From assembly GCF_037154015.1 (NCBI RefSeq), contig NZ_JBANRL010000001.1, forward strand, positions 1,984,001 through 2,048,000: a stretch of DNA of 64,000 nucleotides. Reading direction: 5' to 3'. Positions 61,080 through 64,000 of the stretch are shown here, piece by piece. Within the stretch, counting starts at the first letter, position 1. Every line of letters begins with the position of its first letter. A program made the translations under genes and the position numbers. Origin of the DNA: Altererythrobacter aquiaggeris (lineage in GTDB: Bacteria; Pseudomonadota; Alphaproteobacteria; Sphingomonadales; Sphingomonadaceae). The notes under the pieces are model-generated. The model ran no database searches. It was not told the DNA's origin and was given only the letters and a program-made list of their open reading frames with translations.

Positions 61080-62027
61080 TCAGCTCACAAACCGGTAATC
61101 GTTAGAAATCGCAGCGGCAATTGCGCGGTTCTGAACGATGTAGCTGGTGAGAAAATGGTGCAATCCCGTGTCGAGAATATCTTCGATCGAGGTGTTCGAA
61201 AGCTGTTGGTCTGCCTCGCGCATCAGCGCATTGCTGTCACCTTCGGTCCCGTGCAAGCGGGCAAGTTCCGCCAGATTTGCACGCAGTTCGGAAAAACAGA
61301 ACGCAAGGCTGCGCGGGAAACGGTCATCAAGTACCAGAAATTCCATGATGCCGCGCGAATCGATGCGGGCGGCGTGGATCGAGCGGAAGGCACGGTTGCC
61401 CGACACCGAACGCAGCACATTGTCCCACTGCCCGGTATCGAGGCTGGAGCCGACATGCGCCAGTGATGGAAGAAGCAGGTAATATTTGATGTCGAGAATT
61501 CGCGCGGTGTTGTCCGCCCGTTCGACAAACGTGCCCGCACGCGCAAAAGCATAGCCCTCGTCGCGCAGCATGGTACCCTCCAGCGAGCCCTGCACAAGGG
61601 TGCCGGTGTTTCTGACCATTGCGAGCGCATCACCCAGATTGCGCTGGCTGATGGGTTTTGAAAACAGCTGTTTGATTCCCATCCAGCTTTCGTTGAGCCC
61701 TTCCCACAATTCCTCGCTGATCGCATTTCTTGCAAGACGTGCATTGGTCCGCACATTATCGATCATGTCCATCACGCTGAGCGGGTTGGCCTTGTCTCGG
61801 AGGATGAAATTCCAAACCTGAATGCCGGAATAGGAAACGTTCGATTTTTCGTAATCGGCTTTCAAACCAGCGGTCTGAATGACCGAGCGCCATTCTTCCT
61901 CCGATGTGACCAGATCGCGCGTCAATGCCATCCGGAAACCTGCATCAAGCAGACGAACGGTGTTTTCCGCGCGTTCGAGATAGCGGAACATCCAGTATAT
62001 GCCGTGGGCCGTACGTCCTAACATCAA
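61080..62027 (-). CDS. alpha-E domain protein of the Anbu operon
   Basis: 315 residues, nearly all alpha-helical. The family N-terminus MLGRTAHGIYWMFRYLERAE and the repeated charged helices (EGYAFARAGTFVERADNTAR) are diagnostic of the alpha-E domain, which is always found with circularly permuted ATP-grasp enzymes. It probably acts as a scaffold or substrate-binding partner for that enzyme; no catalytic residues are known. Its ATG overlaps the stop of the ATP-grasp gene (ATGA), and the two products are therefore made in close ratio. The transglutaminase follows after 12 bases. Confidence 0.93.
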   Translation of the reverse strand: MMLGRTAHGIYWMFRYLERAENTVRLLDAGFRMALTRDLVTSEEEWRSVIQTAGLKADYEKSNVSYSGIQVWNFILRDKANPLSVMDMIDNVRTNARLARNAISEELWEGLNESWMGIKQLFSKPISQRNLGDALAMVRNTGTLVQGSLEGTMLRDEGYAFARAGTFVERADNTARILDIKYYLLLPSLAHVGSSLDTGQWDNVLRSVSGNRAFRSIHAARIDSRGIMEFLVLDDRFPRSLAFCFSELRANLAELARLHGTEGDSNALMREADQQLSNTSIEDILDTGLHHFLTSYIVQNRAIAAAISNDYRFVS

Positions 62028-63457
62028 TCGTCCAGCACCCAGGTATCCTTGGTGCCTCCGCCTTGACTTGAATTTACCACAAGAGAACCTTCCTTCATGG
62101 CAACTCTGGTCAAGCCGCCCGGTGTAATGTCGATGCTGTCCGGAGATACCAGAACGAACGGCCGCAGATCGACATGGCGCGGTGCCAATCCCTTTTTCTG
62201 GTAAATCGGGACTGTCGAAAGCGCGAGTGTCGGCTGCGCGATGTAATTTTCCGGATTGTTTTCAAGTTTATGGCGAAACTCGCTGATTTCCTTCTTGGAG
62301 GATGTCGGGCCGATCAGCATCCCGTATCCACCCGAACCGTGAACCTCTTTCACCACCAGTTCTTCCAGATTGTCGAGCACATATTTCAAACTGTCGGCAT
62401 CGGCGCAGCGAAACGTTTCGACGTTAGGAAGCAGCGGCTTCTCGCCCGTATAGAATTCGACAATTTCGGGCATGAAACTGTATATCGCCTTGTCATCGGA
62501 AATGCCCGTACCTGGCGCATTGGCAATCGTTATTCCCCCTGCGCGGTACACATCCATGATGCCCGGTATCCCCAGAATCGAATCGTGTCTGAATGTCAGC
62601 GGATCGAGATAATCATCATCCACACGGCGATAAATAACATCAATCGGCTCATATCCGCGGGTGGTGCGCATGGCCACGCGCCCGTCAATCACACGCAGAT
62701 CGCTACCTTCCACCAATTCTGCGCCCATCTGGTCCGCCAGAAATGCGTGTTCGAAATAGGCGCTGTTGAAAATGCCCGGCGTCAGCACCGCTACAACCGC
62801 TTTGTCGCCGGCAGCGGGTGGCGCGCACGCAGCCAGACTGCTGGCCAGCCTGCGCGGATAATTGGCAACCGGTGCCACTTGCACCTGTGTGAACAGTTCA
62901 GGGAACATCGCCATCATCGTCTCGCGATTTTCCAGCATATAGCTGACCCCAGATGGCGTGCGGGCATTGTCTTCCAGCACCATGAACTCGTCAGGTCCGG
63001 TGCGAACAAGATCAATTCCCACAATATGGGTGTAAACCCCGCCCGGCGGCGTAAACCCGACCATGTGCGGCAACCATGCGACATTGTCGCGGAACAATCG
63101 CTGCGGCAGTCTGCCCGAACGGATAATCTCCTGCCGGTGATACAGATCGTGCATGAATGCGTTGAGCGCGCGCACCCGCTGCTCTATCCCTTTGGAAACA
63201 CGGCGCCATTCCTGTCCCGAAATAATCCGCGGCACCTGGTCAAACGGTATCAGCCGTTCTTCGGCGTCATCTTCGCCATAGACATTGAATGTGATACCCG
63301 TCCGCCGAAATTCATGGTCTGCGTCGCGCTGCTTGCGCTCCAGATATTTGGGTGCTTGCTTGTGCAGCCACTCGCAATACCCGGCATAGGGCTCGCGCAC
63401 GTCTCCACCAGCGGGATTTGCCGAACCGAACATTTCATCAAATTTTTCGTCGCTCAT
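62024..63457 (-). CDS. circularly permuted type 2 ATP-grasp protein
   Basis: 477 residues. Family landmarks: YAGYCEWLHKQAPKYLERKQ at the start, VGIDLVRTGPDEFMVLEDNA with the metal-binding Asp/Glu/Asn, GVSYMLENRETMMAMFPELF, and the second half with LVVKEVHGSGGYGMLIGPTS (the ATP-binding Lys and glycine loop). These enzymes form amide bonds using ATP and are thought to build or tag peptides. Linked to alpha-E, transglutaminase and Anbu genes, it likely produces the peptide bond that the others process (inference). It overlaps the upstream hydrolase stop by 4 bases (ATGA). Confidence 0.95.
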   Translation of the reverse strand: MSDEKFDEMFGSANPAGGDVREPYAGYCEWLHKQAPKYLERKQRDADHEFRRTGITFNVYGEDDAEERLIPFDQVPRIISGQEWRRVSKGIEQRVRALNAFMHDLYHRQEIIRSGRLPQRLFRDNVAWLPHMVGFTPPGGVYTHIVGIDLVRTGPDEFMVLEDNARTPSGVSYMLENRETMMAMFPELFTQVQVAPVANYPRRLASSLAACAPPAAGDKAVVAVLTPGIFNSAYFEHAFLADQMGAELVEGSDLRVIDGRVAMRTTRGYEPIDVIYRRVDDDYLDPLTFRHDSILGIPGIMDVYRAGGITIANAPGTGISDDKAIYSFMPEIVEFYTGEKPLLPNVETFRCADADSLKYVLDNLEELVVKEVHGSGGYGMLIGPTSSKKEISEFRHKLENNPENYIAQPTLALSTVPIYQKKGLAPRHVDLRPFVLVSPDSIDITPGGLTRVAMKEGSLVVNSSQGGGTKDTWVLDD

Positions 63458-64000
63458 ATAGCGTCCTTGTCGAGAGCGCGAAGCACGGCGGAAATAGCCT
63501 CGCCCGAATTGGCGAAGCCCAAATGCGTGCAGCGAAGCGCCTCAGCGCGATCGCGCTCGAAGGGCTTACCGCATGCTGAGCGCGGCGCAACTATTCCGTC
63601 GCGGGCAGACCACAAAGCCACGGTCGGCACAGGCGGCTTTTGCGAAACCGTGCCGGCCAAAGGTGCTTGCTCCACAGTGTGGCCGGCGATCAATTCATAC
63701 GCCCGCCAGGCATTATTATCATGAGGATCGCCCGAAAACGGGGATCCCATAGTCACGACCAGCGAAACCGCGTCCGTTTCGCGCTTGGCCATCTCGCGGG
63801 CAAACAAGCCGCCAAGGCTCCACCCAACCAAAGCAACCTTGCCGCGCTCCTTCCGGTGGAATCTGCGCAAATTTTCCTGCAACGCATCAATCCGTTCGGG
63901 TGACGGGCGCAGGTTCCAGCCAAGGCCCCAGTCAATCACGCGGTGGCCGGCCTCTTCCAGCTTGGCGCCCATATATCTCATCCGTATGGGATGGGTTCCA
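63454..64000 (-). CDS. alpha/beta hydrolase, N-terminus outside the window
   Basis: The frame remains open to the window edge: codons before the Met at 63981 read GTHPIR and fit the family, so about 182 residues are visible and the true start lies beyond 64000. The nucleophile elbow is KVALVGWSLGGLFAREMAKR (Ser), followed by VVTMGSPFSGDPHDNNAWRA, an Asp in ALWSARDGIVAP and a C-terminal CTHLGFANSGEAI with the His. This is the lipase/thioesterase-like group that includes PhaC-like and acetyl-transferring members. Its stop overlaps the ATP-grasp start, so it heads the Anbu operon and may act on the same substrate (inference). Confidence 0.8.
   Translation of the reverse strand, partial: GTHPIRMRYMGAKLEEAGHRVIDWGLGWNLRPSPERIDALQENLRRFHRKERGKVALVGWSLGGLFAREMAKRETDAVSLVVTMGSPFSGDPHDNNAWRAYELIAGHTVEQAPLAGTVSQKPPVPTVALWSARDGIVAPRSACGKPFERDRAEALRCTHLGFANSGEAISAVLRALDKDAI

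Overview
The window reads as a chromosomal segment of an alphaproteobacterium of the Sphingomonadales, most like the Erythrobacteraceae (inference). The basis is a moderately GC-rich, tightly packed chromosome, a ctaC-ctaD-ctaB-ctaG-ctaE-surf1 terminal oxidase cluster running into thrC, L21 with a long Lys/Ala-rich tail, a ubiA/rsmE/gshA neighbourhood, an argH-lptM-lysA block with divergent tlpA, and serC-serA-hisZ-purA. I see no phage, transposase, insertion sequence, CRISPR array, replication origin or rRNA gene. No gene-free stretch exceeds 300 bases; the longest is about 298 bases (2164-2461).

Layout. 1-2163: two overlapping glycosyltransferase genes, the first cut by the window edge. 2462-5559: a CpaF-type secretion ATPase, soxR with an apparent SoxR-controlled VOC/glyoxalase-like gene, and a SRAP-domain gene. 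5559-9384: UbiA, a small membrane protein, RsmE, glutamate-cysteine ligase and an ABM-type monooxygenase. 9385-15092: an isoprenylcysteine-methyltransferase-like membrane protein, BamB, a YfgM-like protein, a glycosyltransferase and a hydrolase. 15164-23981: SelO, AstD, two envelope proteins, RarD, PyrC, YgfZ, and a TetR regulator divergent from a PF10118 di-metal protein. 24010-31306: a GNAT enzyme, L27/L21, a lipoprotein, an FNR-type regulator with a membrane protein behind a perfect FNR box, molybdopterin synthase, a FolB-like protein, an RNA methyltransferase and ThrC. 31320-37740: the aa3 cytochrome c oxidase operon. 37944-43399: PyrE-PdxJ-AcpS-LepB-AI-2E transporter-DUF3089-RuvX. 43396-45433: an unfamiliar operon of a 53-residue peptide and two uncharacterised proteins. 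45547-50638: two hotdog thioesterases, a siroheme-type dehydrogenase, LysA, a small lipoprotein, ArgH and TlpA. 50772-50847: tRNA-Val. 50937-57848: a winged-helix regulator with a LexA-like site, an L,D-transpeptidase, PurA, HisZ, SerA and SerC. 58023-59309: an extensin-like protein and a degenerate FixJ/LuxR-type regulator. 59502-64000: an Anbu proteasome-homolog operon (hydrolase, ATP-grasp, alpha-E, transglutaminase, Anbu).

How the genes work together. Most of the window is core metabolism (pyrimidine, serine, lysine, arginine, threonine, purine, glutathione, quinone, molybdenum cofactor and heme A synthesis) and envelope work. Regulation is readable in three places: a SoxR box in a 19-bp-spacer promoter, a perfect FNR palindrome at a class II distance next to an fnr gene, and a GAAC-N7-GAAC site typical of alphaproteobacterial LexA. 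The best candidates for undescribed or poorly understood biology are the 53-residue peptide operon and the Anbu operon. All calls come from reading the sequence and remembered family motifs; no database search was run.
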